Shown: in pieces, positions 33,508 through 42,417 of the stretch | Layout of the letters: every line of letters starts with the position of its first letter | How positions within the stretch are numbered: position 1 is the stretch's first letter | DNA from: Aureimonas glaciei | GTDB taxonomy: Bacteria > Pseudomonadota > Alphaproteobacteria > Rhizobiales > Rhizobiaceae | Length of the DNA stretch: 64,000 nt | Assembly: GCF_014643375.1 (NCBI RefSeq) | Contig: NZ_BMJJ01000002.1 | Span: 62,345-126,344, forward strand | Reading direction: 5' to 3' | Program-made: the position numbers and the translations under genes | The notes under the pieces: generated by a model | Database searches by the model: none | Seen by the model: the letters and a program-made list of their open reading frames with translations, nothing else | Told to the model about the DNA's origin: nothing

Positions 33508-34248
33508 CTATACTTTTGGCGAGGCGGCCGGGGCGGGCGGCAGGACCAGCGCCAGGTCTTCCGGCCCGAGCAGCCGGAAGGCGCCGGGTTCGAGATCGCC
33601 GAGGCCGAGACCGCCCATGCGGTCGCGGTGCAGCGCGACGACATGGTTGCCGACGGCGGCGAACATCCGCCGCACCTGGTGGTAGCGGCCCTCGGTGAGG
33701 GTGATCGTGGCCTCCGTCGGCGACAAAACCTCCATCTCGGCCGGCAGCAGCGGCTTGTCCTCGCCGTCGAGCATCAGCGTGCCCGCCGCAAAGATCGCCG
33801 CCTCGGTCCCGGCCAGCGGCCGGTCGAGCGTCACGACATAGCGCTTCGGCACATGGTTCTTCGGCGAGATCACGCGGTGGAGGAGGGCGCCGTCGTCGGT
33901 CAGGAGAAGCAGGCCCGAGGTCTCCTTGTCGAGCCGGCCGATGGTCGAGATCGCCGGGTCCCGACGGCGCCAGCGCGGCGGCAGCAGGCCATAGACCAGC
34001 GGCCCCGCCTCCTTGTGCGAGCAGGTGACGCCGAGCGGCTTGTGGAGGAGCAGCGCCATGCCGGGGATCGGATCCAGCGGCTCGCTGTCGACGACCATGC
34101 GCGCGGCAAGATCCGGCGAAAGCGCGATGCGCTTTTCCGCGTCCTCGACCGGCGCGCCGTCGAGGAGAATGCGCCCGTTGCGCGCCAGCATCTGGATCTC
34201 GCGGCGCGACCCGTAGCCCATATTGGCGAGCAGCCGGTCGAGCCGCAT
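33508..34248 (-). CDS. RsuA-family rRNA pseudouridine synthase
   Basis: This 246-residue enzyme converts a uridine in rRNA to pseudouridine. An N-terminal S4 RNA-binding domain ('MRLDRLLANMGYGSRREIQM', 'GRILLDGAPVED') precedes the catalytic domain with the essential Asp in 'IGRLDKETSGLLLLTDDG' and the C-terminal 'LTEGRYHQVRRMFAAVGNHV'. It is closest in pattern to RsuA (16S rRNA U516). ATG 34248 is used. GTG 34263 overlaps the methyltransferase stop as GTGA, which would couple the two rRNA enzymes and is a good alternative. Confidence 0.92.
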   Translation of the reverse strand: MRLDRLLANMGYGSRREIQMLARNGRILLDGAPVEDAEKRIALSPDLAARMVVDSEPLDPIPGMALLLHKPLGVTCSHKEAGPLVYGLLPPRWRRRDPAISTIGRLDKETSGLLLLTDDGALLHRVISPKNHVPKRYVVTLDRPLAGTEAAIFAAGTLMLDGEDKPLLPAEMEVLSPTEATITLTEGRYHQVRRMFAAVGNHVVALHRDRMGGLGLGDLEPGAFRLLGPEDLALVLPPAPAASPKV

Positions 34249-34259
34249 GGTCGAAAACT

Positions 34260-35192
34260 TCACTTGCGCGCCTCGAAGATCTTGTAGCCGCCATCCTCGG
34301 CCCGGTTGGTGACGAGCTTGAACATCGGCTTCAGGATTTCCTCGTAGGGCAGATGCCGGTTGGCCGTCAGCCAGAGAAAGCCGCCCGGCCGCAGCATGGT
34401 CGCGGCCTGCCGGATGAAGCCCTGGCCAAGGCCCCGGTCCTCGATGCCGGCATCGTGGAAGGGCGGGTTCATCACCACGAAGTCGAGCCCGGTGAGGCCG
34501 AGTTCGGCGGTGCGCACGTCGGCCCAGTGCACGGTGGCGCGGGCATCGCTGACATTCTGGCGCGCGGCCTCGACGGCGCGGCGGTCGATGTCGACCAGCG
34601 CCAGCGCCGTGACTTTGGGCGCCCGAAGGACGGCGAGCGACAACACGCCGATGCCGCAGCCGAGATCCGCGCCGCGGCCGGAAAAGGCCGGGAGGTGGTC
34701 GAGGAGGAGGGCGCTGCCGGGGTCGAGCCGGTCGAAGGAGAAGATGCCGGGCTGCGTCCACAGGCCCATCTCGGGCACGAGCCGCGGCGCGCCGGCCTCG
34801 ATCGCCGTGGCGATGAATTCGCGCCCCTCGCGGTCGAAGGCTTCCGGCCGCAGCGTTTCGCAGATCCTGAAATGGCTGCGCGCGGTCTCGCCGACGTCGC
34901 AGCCGAAAGCCTTGAACTCCCTAGCGATGCGTGCGCCGCCCTTGTCCTTCAGCGCCAGCACCGTCAGCGGCGCGCCGGGGGCGAGCGCCCGCAGCGCCAG
35001 AGCGGTGACGTAGCGCCGCTCGATCGTCCCGGGCGAGGCGAGGATGGTCATCGCGGCGAGGCTGCCGGGCGATAACGCCTCGAGGGACGCCGCGCCCGGC
35101 ACCAGCGGCGAAAACTGCACCACGTCGGCGCCGAGCGCTGCGAGGTCCTGCGGGGGGGCGCCATAGACGCCGCTGATCATTTCTTTGGCCAC
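34260..35192 (-). CDS. RsmC-like 16S rRNA guanine N2-methyltransferase
   Basis: This 310-residue SAM methyltransferase has a degenerate N-terminal half and a catalytic C-terminal MTS domain, as in RsmC/RlmG. SAM site: '[20 protein letters not shown]'. Catalytic motif IV: '[13 protein letters not shown]' (NPPF). The family tail is '[18 protein letters not shown]'. Likely target is G1207 of 16S rRNA, by family. It is followed directly by the pseudouridine synthase gene, so the pair forms an rRNA-modification operon. Confidence 0.88.
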   Translation of the reverse strand: MAKEMISGVYGAPPQDLAALGADVVQFSPLVPGAASLEALSPGSLAAMTILASPGTIERRYVTALALRALAPGAPLTVLALKDKGGARIAREFKAFGCDVGETARSHFRICETLRPEAFDREGREFIATAIEAGAPRLVPEMGLWTQPGIFSFDRLDPGSALLLDHLPAFSGRGADLGCGIGVLSLAVLRAPKVTALALVDIDRRAVEAARQNVSDARATVHWADVRTAELGLTGLDFVVMNPPFHDAGIEDRGLGQGFIRQAATMLRPGGFLWLTANRHLPYEEILKPMFKLVTNRAEDGGYKIFEARK

Positions 35193-35258
35193 GAAAACTC
35201 CGTCAATCCCTCCGCGTCTCTATATCGCCGCGGCGTCAAAGGCTATGCCGGAGGTAGG

Positions 35259-35509
35259 TTTGGCGGAGCGACGCCCGGAGAAGCTGGGCATGCCCCTCGG
35301 CAGAGCGGGGCATGCGTCCTTGGCGATGCAGGGTGCGCCATTCGGTCGGAGTGGACACGCCGCTCGGCGGAAACGCGTCACGACGCTTGGCGAAGCAGGG
35401 CACGACGCTTGGCGGAAGCGGGGCGGGCCGCTGGGCACCGCTCGGCGAAGCCTGGGGAAGCACCTTGCCGCCCCGCGGCGAAAACGTCGGCACGAATGCC
35501 GGAGAGCCT
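35259..35509 (+). repeat. Imperfect tandem array, about 22.5-bp period
   Basis: About eleven imperfect units follow one another, each starting near 'CTYGGCGGAAGCRGGGCA'. Unit starts are seen at about 35259, 35278, 35296, 35319, 35341, 35363, 35386, 35408, 35431 (truncated), 35441, 35464 and 35487. Spacing alternates 22 and 23, so every two units make 45 bp. The array fills the space between the methyltransferase start and ynfA. I know of no standard element that explains it. Confidence 0.7.
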
Positions 35510-35552
35510 GCCGCCACAACCCGGCCGGCACCAACCAGAGGGGACACGGACC

Positions 35553-35879
35553 ATGACGACACTGGCCCTCTACGCCGCCGCCGCCCTGGCCGAAATCGCC
35601 GGCTGCTTCGCCTTCTGGGCCTGGCTCCGCCTGGACCGGTCGTCGCTCTGGCTCCTCCCCGGCCTCTTCTGCCTCGCCGCCTTCGCCTGGCTCCTCACCC
35701 TCTCCCCCGCCGACCAGGCCGGCCGCGCCTTCGCCGCCTATGGTGGCGTCTACATCGCGGCGTCCCTGGGCTGGCTCTGGGCCGTCGAGGGCTTCCGGCC
35801 GGATCGGTGGGATCTGGTTGGCGCGGGCGTGTGTGTGGTGGGGGCGGGGATCATTCTGTTTGCGCCGCGGGGGGCGTGA
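35553..35879 (+). CDS. YnfA family membrane protein (UPF0060)
   Basis: This 108-residue protein has four membrane helices and strongly matches the YnfA/UPF0060 family: '[20 protein letters not shown]', '[20 protein letters not shown]', '[18 protein letters not shown]'. YnfA proteins are small-multidrug-resistance-like and have been linked to efflux (family knowledge); the substrate here is unknown. ATG 35553 is preceded by 'GGGGACACGGACC' and overlaps the stop of an upstream open frame through the repeat array (ATGA). Confidence 0.9.
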   Translation: MTTLALYAAAALAEIAGCFAFWAWLRLDRSSLWLLPGLFCLAAFAWLLTLSPADQAGRAFAAYGGVYIAASLGWLWAVEGFRPDRWDLVGAGVCVVGAGIILFAPRGA

Positions 35880-35987
35880 GGGCCGCCCGGACGGCCGGGC
35901 GTCGATCGCTGCCAAACGGACATGGCAGGATCGGTTGACGGGCACGTCGATGTCAGCAAACGCCGGGATCCGCGATGGGCTCCAATG

Positions 35988-36026
35988 AAAAATCCCCCGA
36001 TCGCCGTCTCAGACGGCGGCCGGGGG
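35988..36026 (-). terminator. Minus-strand rho-independent terminator
   Basis: Read on the minus strand, CCCCCG and CGGGGG enclose a second stem GCCGTC/GACGGC with a 3-nt loop, and the structure is followed by ATTTTTC. It lies 98 bp beyond the stop of the secreted hypothetical protein gene. The remainder of 35880-36124 holds nothing else clear. Confidence 0.7.
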
Positions 36027-36124
36027 CGGCGGTCAGGGCGGTCCCGCAAACACCACGTCGAACGATTTGCATGTCGGCAACAGCCGGGCTGACCGGCAGG
36101 GTGAGAGCCGACCCGGGTGGCCGG

Positions 36125-36730
36125 CTACTGCACCACGCGCTTGCCGCTGGACGGCATCGCGGCGGACGTCGGGGCCGTCCATTTCACCGGGTTGTAGTAG
36201 ATGGGGAAGTCCGCCTCGGTATTGGTGCTGCCCTCGCTGCGGTAGTGTCCCTGGTAGGCGGCGGCCGCCAGGCTCCCATTGGCATGGATCATGAACATCA
36301 CGCAGCCCTCGGCGGACTTGCCCTTGGTCAATCCCGCGGCCGGCGGCGTCGTGCATTTGGTGAAGGTTCCGCCGCTCATCGCCAGCGCCGGCGCCTGCGC
36401 CTGGTCGCGGTCGTCGATGGCGACGAAAGCCCCGATCTGCTGGGCCGAAAGATCCTCGTCGCTGAGATTGGTATAGGCATAACGGACGTAGATAGGCCGC
36501 GCATTGCGCAGGTCGGCGGGAATCTCGAACCCTTTCAGGTCGTCCATCGATCCCTCTTCGATGGCGGTCACGGTCAACGCGATGGGAACTTCCGGTCCCT
36601 TCGGCACCAGATGCGGAACAGTCGCGGTGTCTCCCACCTCCAATTCTGATCCGGCTTTCTGATAGTCCTGGGCAAGGGTCGGCAGGGTGCCAAGGACGAC
36701 GAGCGTCGCGGCGATCAATGGGGATTTCAT
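36125..36730 (-). CDS. Secreted hypothetical protein
   Basis: I do not recognise the family. The 201-residue protein has a Sec signal peptide ('PLIAATLVVLGTLPTLAQDY', cleavage after ALA/Q region). A beta-rich domain follows with 'PIALTVTAIEEGSMDDLKGF', 'ARPIYVRYAYTNLSDEDL' and two Cys ('TFTKCTTPPAAG', 'SAEGCVMFMIHANG') that could pair. The pattern resembles extracellular immunoglobulin-like accessory domains, but this is only a resemblance. ATG 36730 follows 'GAAAGG'. It stands alone on the minus strand with its own terminator. Confidence 0.72.
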   Translation of the reverse strand: MKSPLIAATLVVLGTLPTLAQDYQKAGSELEVGDTATVPHLVPKGPEVPIALTVTAIEEGSMDDLKGFEIPADLRNARPIYVRYAYTNLSDEDLSAQQIGAFVAIDDRDQAQAPALAMSGGTFTKCTTPPAAGLTKGKSAEGCVMFMIHANGSLAAAAYQGHYRSEGSTNTEADFPIYYNPVKWTAPTSAAMPSSGKRVVQ

Positions 36731-36799
36731 CAGCAGCAGCCTTTCAATCCATTTCGACGGGTAGCGCCATTCTCCCGCGCGTCCCCTCTCTCCTCGTTC

Positions 36800-36825
36800 G
36801 ACTGTCGTCACTCGAGATGACAGTC
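36800..36825. promoter_or_regulatory. Inverted repeat upstream of the secreted hypothetical gene
   Basis: GACTGTC and GACAGTC form an inverted repeat with a 12-nt spacer, about 70 bp upstream of the ATG at 36730. It may be a regulator site or a leader hairpin. The rest of 36731-37022 shows no gene. Confidence 0.3.
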
Positions 36826-37022
36826 AGCCGACGATAGAGTTGCAGAGGAAATGAAGCGAGTTTGCGACACGGCCCGGGAAAGCGGATAGTCGGTTATTGC
36901 CTACGGCGGGTTCGGTCTTGCCGAAATGCTTCGGAGGTCGGCGGCATCCGCCATCGATCGCACGGGTGCGAAGAGACGCAGCGCCACGCTGCAACTGCCG
37001 CTCCCGCCGGCCACATGCCCCC

Positions 37023-37352
37023 TCAATCCAAATGAAACACCTCCTCCAGCATCGCCCACCGCTCCCCCGCCGCGCGGTTCTCGCGCGGTACCTGCATCGG
37101 GTCGGTGATTGTCCACCAGCGCTGCGTTTCCGGGTCGGCGGCGATGCCGGCCTGGTCGGCTTCGTGGTCGGTGCCGTGGTATTCGTAGACGCCGAAGAGG
37201 CGGTTTTCCGGCTCCTGCAGGAAGATCGAGTAGTTCTTGATGTTGTGCTTCGACAGCGTCGCCAGCACCGTCGGCCAGACCTCGGCGTGGATGCGCTTGT
37301 ATTCGGCGATGCAGTCGGGTTTGAGCCCGATGGTCATGGCGTAGCGCTTCAT
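37023..37352 (-). CDS. rhaM: L-rhamnose mutarotase family protein
   Basis: This 109-residue protein of the RhaM/RhaU family interconverts alpha and beta anomers of a deoxy sugar. Conserved features are 'KRYAMTIGLKPDCIAEYKRI' followed by 'HAEVWP' (catalytic His at about 22), 'IKNYSIFLQEPENRLFGVYE' and 'TQRWWTITDPMQVPRENRAA'. It is the last gene of the sugar ABC operon, 31 bp after the dehydrogenase. Related proteins act on L-rhamnose or L-fucose; the context does not decide between them. Confidence 0.88.
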   Translation of the reverse strand: MKRYAMTIGLKPDCIAEYKRIHAEVWPTVLATLSKHNIKNYSIFLQEPENRLFGVYEYHGTDHEADQAGIAADPETQRWWTITDPMQVPRENRAAGERWAMLEEVFHLD

Positions 37353-37383
37353 GCGGAAACTCCGGTGGCGGGGCAGGGCGTCA

Positions 37384-38400
37384 TCAGACCTCGACCATGA
37401 TCTTCAGCACCTCGGCGCGGTGCGTGTCCCAGTAGGGCAGGGCCTTGTCGGCCTCGGTGAAGGCAAAGGTCTGGGTGATGAGCTTGTCGGCCGTCGCGCC
37501 CATGGCTTCGAGGCAGGCGGCGGCGGCGGAAAAGTCCGCCAGGGTCGCGTTGCGCGAGCCAAAAATGTCGAGTTCCTTGAGGTTGAAGAGCTGCGTCTGG
37601 TAGCTGACCGGCGCCTTGCAGTAGCCGATATAGACGACGCGGCCGCAGAAGCAGGCGTGGTCGATGGCGGCGGTAAAAGTCTCGGGCACGCCGACGGCCT
37701 CGATGACGACGTCGAACCCGTCGCCGCCGGTGATCCGCTGCACCGCTTCGGCCACGTCCTCGTGGGCGGGGTCGATACTGTGCGCGGCGCCGAACTCTTT
37801 CGCCAGCGCCAGCTTGTCCGCAGCGATGTCGAGCACGGTGACGTCCGCGCCCTTGGCAAGCGCGCCGAGCACGGCGCCCATGCCGATCATGCCGCAGCCG
37901 AGCACCAGCACCCTATCCTCCGCCGTCACGCGCCCGCGCTCGACGGCGTGAAAGCCGACCGACAGCGGCTCGATGAGCGCCAGATGGCGCGGAGCGAGGC
38001 GCTCGTTGACGATCACCTTCTCGAAGGGCAGCGTCAGCCGCTCCTTCAACCCGCCATCCTGCTGCACGCCGAGGGTGCGGTTATAGCGGCAGGCGTTGGT
38101 GCGGCCCTTGCGGCAGGAGGAGCAGGTGCCGCAGCTGGTATAGGGCAGGACGGTGACGGGGGCGCCGACGGCATAGCCCGCCGGCACCCCATCGCCGGCG
38201 GAAAGGATCTCGCCGCCGATCTCGTGGCCGGGAATGCGCGGCAGCTGCACCAGCGGGTTGAGGCCGCGAAAGGTGTTGAGGTCGCTGCCGCAGAGGCCGA
38301 CATGGCGGATGGCGACGACGATCTCGCCGGGGCCGGGTGCCGGCTCGTCGATCGGCCCGAGACGTGTCTCGCCGACCGCGTCGATGAAGAGTGCCTGCAT
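37384..38400 (-). CDS. Zinc-dependent alcohol dehydrogenase (sugar/polyol type)
   Basis: This 338-residue medium-chain dehydrogenase has the catalytic zinc ligands in 'VGLCGSDLNTF' and 'IPGHEIGGEI', the structural zinc cysteines in 'SCGTCSSCRKGRTNAC', and the NAD site 'VLVLGCGMIGMGAVLGALAK'. 'VLDIAADKL' has an Asp at the end of the second strand, favouring NAD over NADP. With a mutarotase and a sugar importer in the operon it likely oxidises a monosaccharide or its aldonate, possibly L-fucose or L-galactonate (inference). Confidence 0.88.
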   Translation of the reverse strand: MQALFIDAVGETRLGPIDEPAPGPGEIVVAIRHVGLCGSDLNTFRGLNPLVQLPRIPGHEIGGEILSAGDGVPAGYAVGAPVTVLPYTSCGTCSSCRKGRTNACRYNRTLGVQQDGGLKERLTLPFEKVIVNERLAPRHLALIEPLSVGFHAVERGRVTAEDRVLVLGCGMIGMGAVLGALAKGADVTVLDIAADKLALAKEFGAAHSIDPAHEDVAEAVQRITGGDGFDVVIEAVGVPETFTAAIDHACFCGRVVYIGYCKAPVSYQTQLFNLKELDIFGSRNATLADFSAAAACLEAMGATADKLITQTFAFTEADKALPYWDTHRAEVLKIMVEV

Positions 38401-38496
38401 GTTCTGCTTTCCAGACTGCCGGGAGCCCCGGCCAAGGCGGACTGGCTCTTCTTCGAAGCGCCCGCCCGCTTTCGTTTGTGTTGTCGCCTGATCTTT

Positions 38497-38524
38497 CCCG
38501 AAAGCCGGAAGGCCCGCTTTCGGG
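38497..38524 (-). other. Hairpin between ABC permease and dehydrogenase genes
   Basis: CCCGAAAGC and GCTTTCGGG form a 9-bp inverted repeat right after the permease stop (minus strand). No T-run follows. It probably stabilises the upstream transporter mRNA or partly attenuates the two enzyme genes. Confidence 0.45.
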
Positions 38525-38525
38525 A

Positions 38526-39491
38526 TCAGCGGCTGCGGCGGCGCAGCTGGTCGAAGAAGACGATGACGATGATCAAGACGCCGGTGATCACCCGCTGCCA
38601 GAACGAGTTGACGTTGAGGAGATTGGCGCCGTTGTTGATGGTGGCGAGGATGAAGGAGCCGATCAGCGGCCCGTGCACCGAGCCGACGGCGCCGAAGAGG
38701 CTGGTGCCGCCGATCACCGAGGAGGCGATCGCCTGCAGTTCCCAGCCCTCGGCCTGCGTCGCATTGCCGATGCCGATGCGCGCGGCGAGGAGCACGCCGA
38801 CGAAGGCGGCGCAGACGGCCGAGAGCGAATAGGCGACGTAGATCATCGTCGACACTTTCACGCCCGACAGGCGCGCGGCTTCCGGGTTCGAGCCGACGGC
38901 GAAGAGATAGCGGCCCCAGCGGCTCATGTGCAGGAAGATGAAGGCCGGCACGGCGACGAGCACGACCATCCAGAACAGGTTCGGCAGACCGAGAAAATCG
39001 CCGCGCGAAAAGGCGTTGAAGGCCTCGTTCTTGATGTTGATGGTCGAGCCGTTGGTGATGAGAAGCCCGACGCCGCGCAGCGAGGTCAGCGTCGCCAGGG
39101 TGATGATGAAGGGCGGCAGGCCCATGCGCACGATGGCAAAGCCGTGGAAGAGACCGATGGCGAGGCCCAGCAGCAGGGTCGCGCCGACCGCCACCCAGAT
39201 CGGGAAACCCGCCTGCAGCATCAAGGCAACGATCACCGTGGAAAAGCCGACGATGGCGCCGACCGAGAGGTCGATGCCGGCGGTGATGATGACGAAGGTT
39301 TCGCCGAGCGCCAGGATCGCGATCATCGATCCCTGGCGCAGGAGGTTGGCGATGTTGTTGGACGTGGCGAAGTTCGGCGTCGCCACGCTGAGGATCACGC
39401 AGAGCAGCAGCAGGAAGCCCAGAAGCGTCAGCGCGAAGAGAAAGCTGTAGTTTCGTCGGGCGACGGACGGGGCCGTGGCGTCGGTTGTCAT
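38526..39491 (-). CDS. Sugar ABC transporter permease (RbsC-like)
   Basis: This is a ribose/xylose-type importer permease of about 321 residues, with eight to ten membrane helices. Signature: 'ALGETFVIITAGIDLSVGAI' and the following 'GFSTVIVALMLQAG'. The C-terminal 'AIASSVIGGTSLFGAVGSVH' matches the BPD_transp_2 family. ATG 39491 was chosen because 'AGGAGA' lies just upstream; the frame is open to 39518. It is the third gene of the operon. Confidence 0.93.
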   Translation of the reverse strand: MTTDATAPSVARRNYSFLFALTLLGFLLLLCVILSVATPNFATSNNIANLLRQGSMIAILALGETFVIITAGIDLSVGAIVGFSTVIVALMLQAGFPIWVAVGATLLLGLAIGLFHGFAIVRMGLPPFIITLATLTSLRGVGLLITNGSTINIKNEAFNAFSRGDFLGLPNLFWMVVLVAVPAFIFLHMSRWGRYLFAVGSNPEAARLSGVKVSTMIYVAYSLSAVCAAFVGVLLAARIGIGNATQAEGWELQAIASSVIGGTSLFGAVGSVHGPLIGSFILATINNGANLLNVNSFWQRVITGVLIIVIVFFDQLRRRSR

Positions 39492-39569
39492 GGGCGTCTC
39501 CTGGAGCCGGGTGGGCATGCGGCCCTGGTGATGGTGAAGCAGTTGGAAGGTGTGGATTGAGTCATGGCG

Positions 39570-41114
39570 TCAGACTCCGATCGCCTGCGCCAAAACTTCC
39601 TCATGGCTGCTTTTCATGAAGTCGTTGGAGGCGACGAGCTTGCCGGAGCGGAAGACATGCAGCCGGTCGGCGAGTTCGTAGACCTCGGGCAAATAGGACG
39701 AGATCAGGATGATGCCGGCGCCGCGCTTCAGCAGCGCGCCGAACAGGCGGTAGATCTCGGCCTTGGTGCCGACGTCGACGCCGACCGTCGGCTCGTCGAA
39801 GATGAAGAGGTCGGCGCCGTGGTTCAGCCATTTGCCGATGACGATCTTCTGCTGGTTGCCGCCGGACATCGAGGAGGCCAGCGAATGCCGGCTCGGCGTC
39901 TTGATGCCGAGGCTGGCGATCTGCCGGTCGGCCGCTTCCGCTTCCAGCTTGCGCGAGACGGTCACGCCGCGCGTCAGCCGCTGGTAGACCGGCAGGTTGA
40001 GGTTGAGGCCGATCGGAAGATTGAGGCAGAGGCCCTGGTCCCGCCGGCTTTCCGGCGCCAGCGCGATGCCGAGGCCGATCGCCTTGCGCTCGTCCGAGAT
40101 GTCGACCTTCTCGCCCTTCCAGAAGGTCTCGCCCTTGGTCTTGGCGGTGCGGCCGTAGAGGCCCATGACGAATTCCGAGCGGCCAGCGCCGATGAGGCCG
40201 TAGAGGCCGACGATCTCGCCGGCGCGCACCTCTAGCGAGACGTCGGAAAAGCCGGGGCCCGAGAGGTTGCGCACGTCCAGAAGGGTGGCGCCGAGGGCGA
40301 TCTTTTCCTTGTGGTATATCTGTTCGAGCGAGCGGTTGATCATCAGCGCCACGAGCTCGGCGTCGTTCGTCTCCGCGATCTGCCGCGTGCCGACATGCAC
40401 GCCGTCGCGCAGCACCGAGACGCGGTCGGCGAGCTCGAACACTTCCTCCATGCGGTGGCTGATATAGACGATCGTCACGCCCTCCGCCTTCAGGCGGCGG
40501 ATCAGGGCGAAGAGCTGGTCGGCCTCCTGGCGCGTGAGATAGGCGGTCGGCTCGTCGAAGATGAGAAACTTCGTGCCGCGCAGCGAGGCTCTCGCGGTCG
40601 CGACCAGCTGCTGCTGGCCGATGGTCAGCGAGCCGAGCTCGGCCCCGGCCGGCAGCCTAAATCCCATGTCGTCGAGGATCGCCTGCGCCGCGCGGGTCAT
40701 TTCGCGCTTCTGCAACAGGCCGTAGCGGACCTTTTCGTCGCCGAGAAAGATGTTGGCGGCGACCGACAGGTGGCGGCACAGCACCACTTCCTGGTGCACC
40801 GCATTGATGCCGAGATCGATCGCGTCCTGCGGGGAGGCGAGAGCCGACGCGCGGCCCTGCCAAAAGATCTCGCCGCCCGTCCGGCGGATGACGCCGGTGA
40901 GGAGCTTGATCAGGGTCGACTTGCCCGCGCCGTTCTCGCCGACGATGGCGTGGATCTCGCCCGGCTCGAAAGCGAGGCTGAGGGGCTTGAGGGCGAGCAC
41001 CGGCCCGTAGCTCTTTTCCAGTCCCCGCAATTCGAGGATCGGGCCGCCGGGAAGGGCTGCCGCGTCATCCGGCGCGCCTAAGCGCCCCGGATGCAGGGTG
41101 ATGGGATCTGACAC
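39570..41114 (-). CDS. Sugar ABC transporter ATP-binding protein (RbsA-like)
   Basis: This 514-residue protein has two fused ATPase domains. First domain: Walker A 'GENGAGKSTLIKLL', signature 'LTIGQQQLVATARA', Walker B 'FLIFDEPTAYL'. Second domain: degenerate Walker A 'GLIGAGRSEFVMGL' and intact 'MSGGNQQKIVIGKWL' with 'LFIFDEPTVGVDVG'. This asymmetry is usual for RbsA/XylG. The start is GTG 41114, preceded by 'AGGAAA'. Confidence 0.95.
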   Translation of the reverse strand: MSDPITLHPGRLGAPDDAAALPGGPILELRGLEKSYGPVLALKPLSLAFEPGEIHAIVGENGAGKSTLIKLLTGVIRRTGGEIFWQGRASALASPQDAIDLGINAVHQEVVLCRHLSVAANIFLGDEKVRYGLLQKREMTRAAQAILDDMGFRLPAGAELGSLTIGQQQLVATARASLRGTKFLIFDEPTAYLTRQEADQLFALIRRLKAEGVTIVYISHRMEEVFELADRVSVLRDGVHVGTRQIAETNDAELVALMINRSLEQIYHKEKIALGATLLDVRNLSGPGFSDVSLEVRAGEIVGLYGLIGAGRSEFVMGLYGRTAKTKGETFWKGEKVDISDERKAIGLGIALAPESRRDQGLCLNLPIGLNLNLPVYQRLTRGVTVSRKLEAEAADRQIASLGIKTPSRHSLASSMSGGNQQKIVIGKWLNHGADLFIFDEPTVGVDVGTKAEIYRLFGALLKRGAGIILISSYLPEVYELADRLHVFRSGKLVASNDFMKSSHEEVLAQAIGV

Positions 41115-41181
41115 GCGCTTTCCTCCCGGCGTTCCAAAGGGGGACCTCGGTTTGGCGAACCGAGGTCCCGTGAACCAAGGC

Positions 41182-42186
41182 TCAGTTCACTTTGGGGTTG
41201 AGGAGTTCCTGCGAACGCGGCTCGTCCATGTTGGCGGTGGTGATGAGGTTCGCGCCGGTATCGACGTTCTTCTCGACCGTTTCGCCCTTGGAGACGGCGA
41301 GCGCCGTCTTGATGCCGTCATAGCCCATCCGGTAGGGGTCCTGGACGACGAGGGCCGAAATCACGCCCTCGCGCAGCAGGCTGACCAGCTTGTCGTCGCT
41401 GTCGAAGCCGACCAGCGCGACCTTGTCCTGCGCCTTGTTCTCGGCCACGGCCTGGCCGGCACCCTGCGCCATGATCAGGTTCGAGGCGAAGATGCCGACG
41501 AGGTTCGGATTGGCGGTCAGAAGATCGGTGGTGATGTTCAGGCCGGTCGAGGCCTGGCCGTCGGCATACTTGTCGGCGACGAGGTTGAGGCCGGGATATT
41601 TTTCCTTCAGCTGCGCGACGAACCCTTCCTTGCGCTGCTCGAGCGAGCCGGCGCCCGGCGCGTTGGTAATCAGCGCCACGTCGCCCTCGGCCTTGCCGCC
41701 GTGCTTGGCGGCGATCGCCGCGGCCAGGCCATCGGCGGCGATGCGCCCGCCCTGGACGTTGTCGGTGGTGAGGAAGGAGGAGAACTTGTCGGAATCGGCC
41801 GAGGAATCGATGCCGATGATCGGCACGGAAGCCGCCGCCTCGGTGATCGGGGCGCCGAGCGCGTCCTTCTCGGTCGGGGCGATGACGATGGCGGCCGGCG
41901 AGCCGGAGACGGCGTTTTCGAGGATCGAGACCTGGCCGTTGACGTCGGTCTCGGCCTGCGCGCCGAGCTCGGGCACGGTGACGCCGAGATCCTTGCCGGC
42001 GGCGCGGGCGCCGGCCAGCACGATCTGCCAGTAGAAGGACGTGGTGTCCTTGACGATGATCGGAATGGTGACGTCGGCAGCGCGAGCCGGTGCCGTGGGC
42101 AAAAGGCCCGCGCTGGCGACGAGCGCCGCCGCAGCGGTGCCGAGCAAGGTGCGGCGGGTCAGGGCAGTGAGTTTGGTGAACGACAT
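41182..42186 (-). CDS. Sugar ABC transporter substrate-binding protein
   Basis: This 334-residue periplasmic protein is of the Peripla_BP_4 (ribose-binding) type. The signal sequence includes an Arg-Arg pair ('LTRRTLLGTAAAALVASAGL'), so Tat export is possible. The mature protein has 'IPIIVKDTTSFYWQIVLAGA', 'SPAAIVIAPTEKDALGAPI' and 'VPIIGIDSSADSDKFSSFL', the usual hinge and sugar-contact regions. It is the first transporter gene, after a 231-bp gap from the regulator gene. Confidence 0.92.
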   Translation of the reverse strand: MSFTKLTALTRRTLLGTAAAALVASAGLLPTAPARAADVTIPIIVKDTTSFYWQIVLAGARAAGKDLGVTVPELGAQAETDVNGQVSILENAVSGSPAAIVIAPTEKDALGAPITEAAASVPIIGIDSSADSDKFSSFLTTDNVQGGRIAADGLAAAIAAKHGGKAEGDVALITNAPGAGSLEQRKEGFVAQLKEKYPGLNLVADKYADGQASTGLNITTDLLTANPNLVGIFASNLIMAQGAGQAVAENKAQDKVALVGFDSDDKLVSLLREGVISALVVQDPYRMGYDGIKTALAVSKGETVEKNVDTGANLITTANMDEPRSQELLNPKVN

Positions 42187-42417
42187 GAATTTTCCTCCCA
42201 GAAAACAGATTGCGCGCTGTGCTTGCGACCCACGCCGGCGCCGAACGTGGAGCGATGCTTGAACTCTTCCCCGTCGCCGCGCCTCCCAGCGCCGGCGACT
42301 TCGTCTGTTTCGGCCTGTCGCGGAGGCGGCACCGCCAACCCCGGGACGCCGTCGTCCGTCCGCCTTCTGCCGCTTGCGCAGCGGCGGCCGGTCGGTCGCT
42401 GTGCCGACCGCCCGGGT

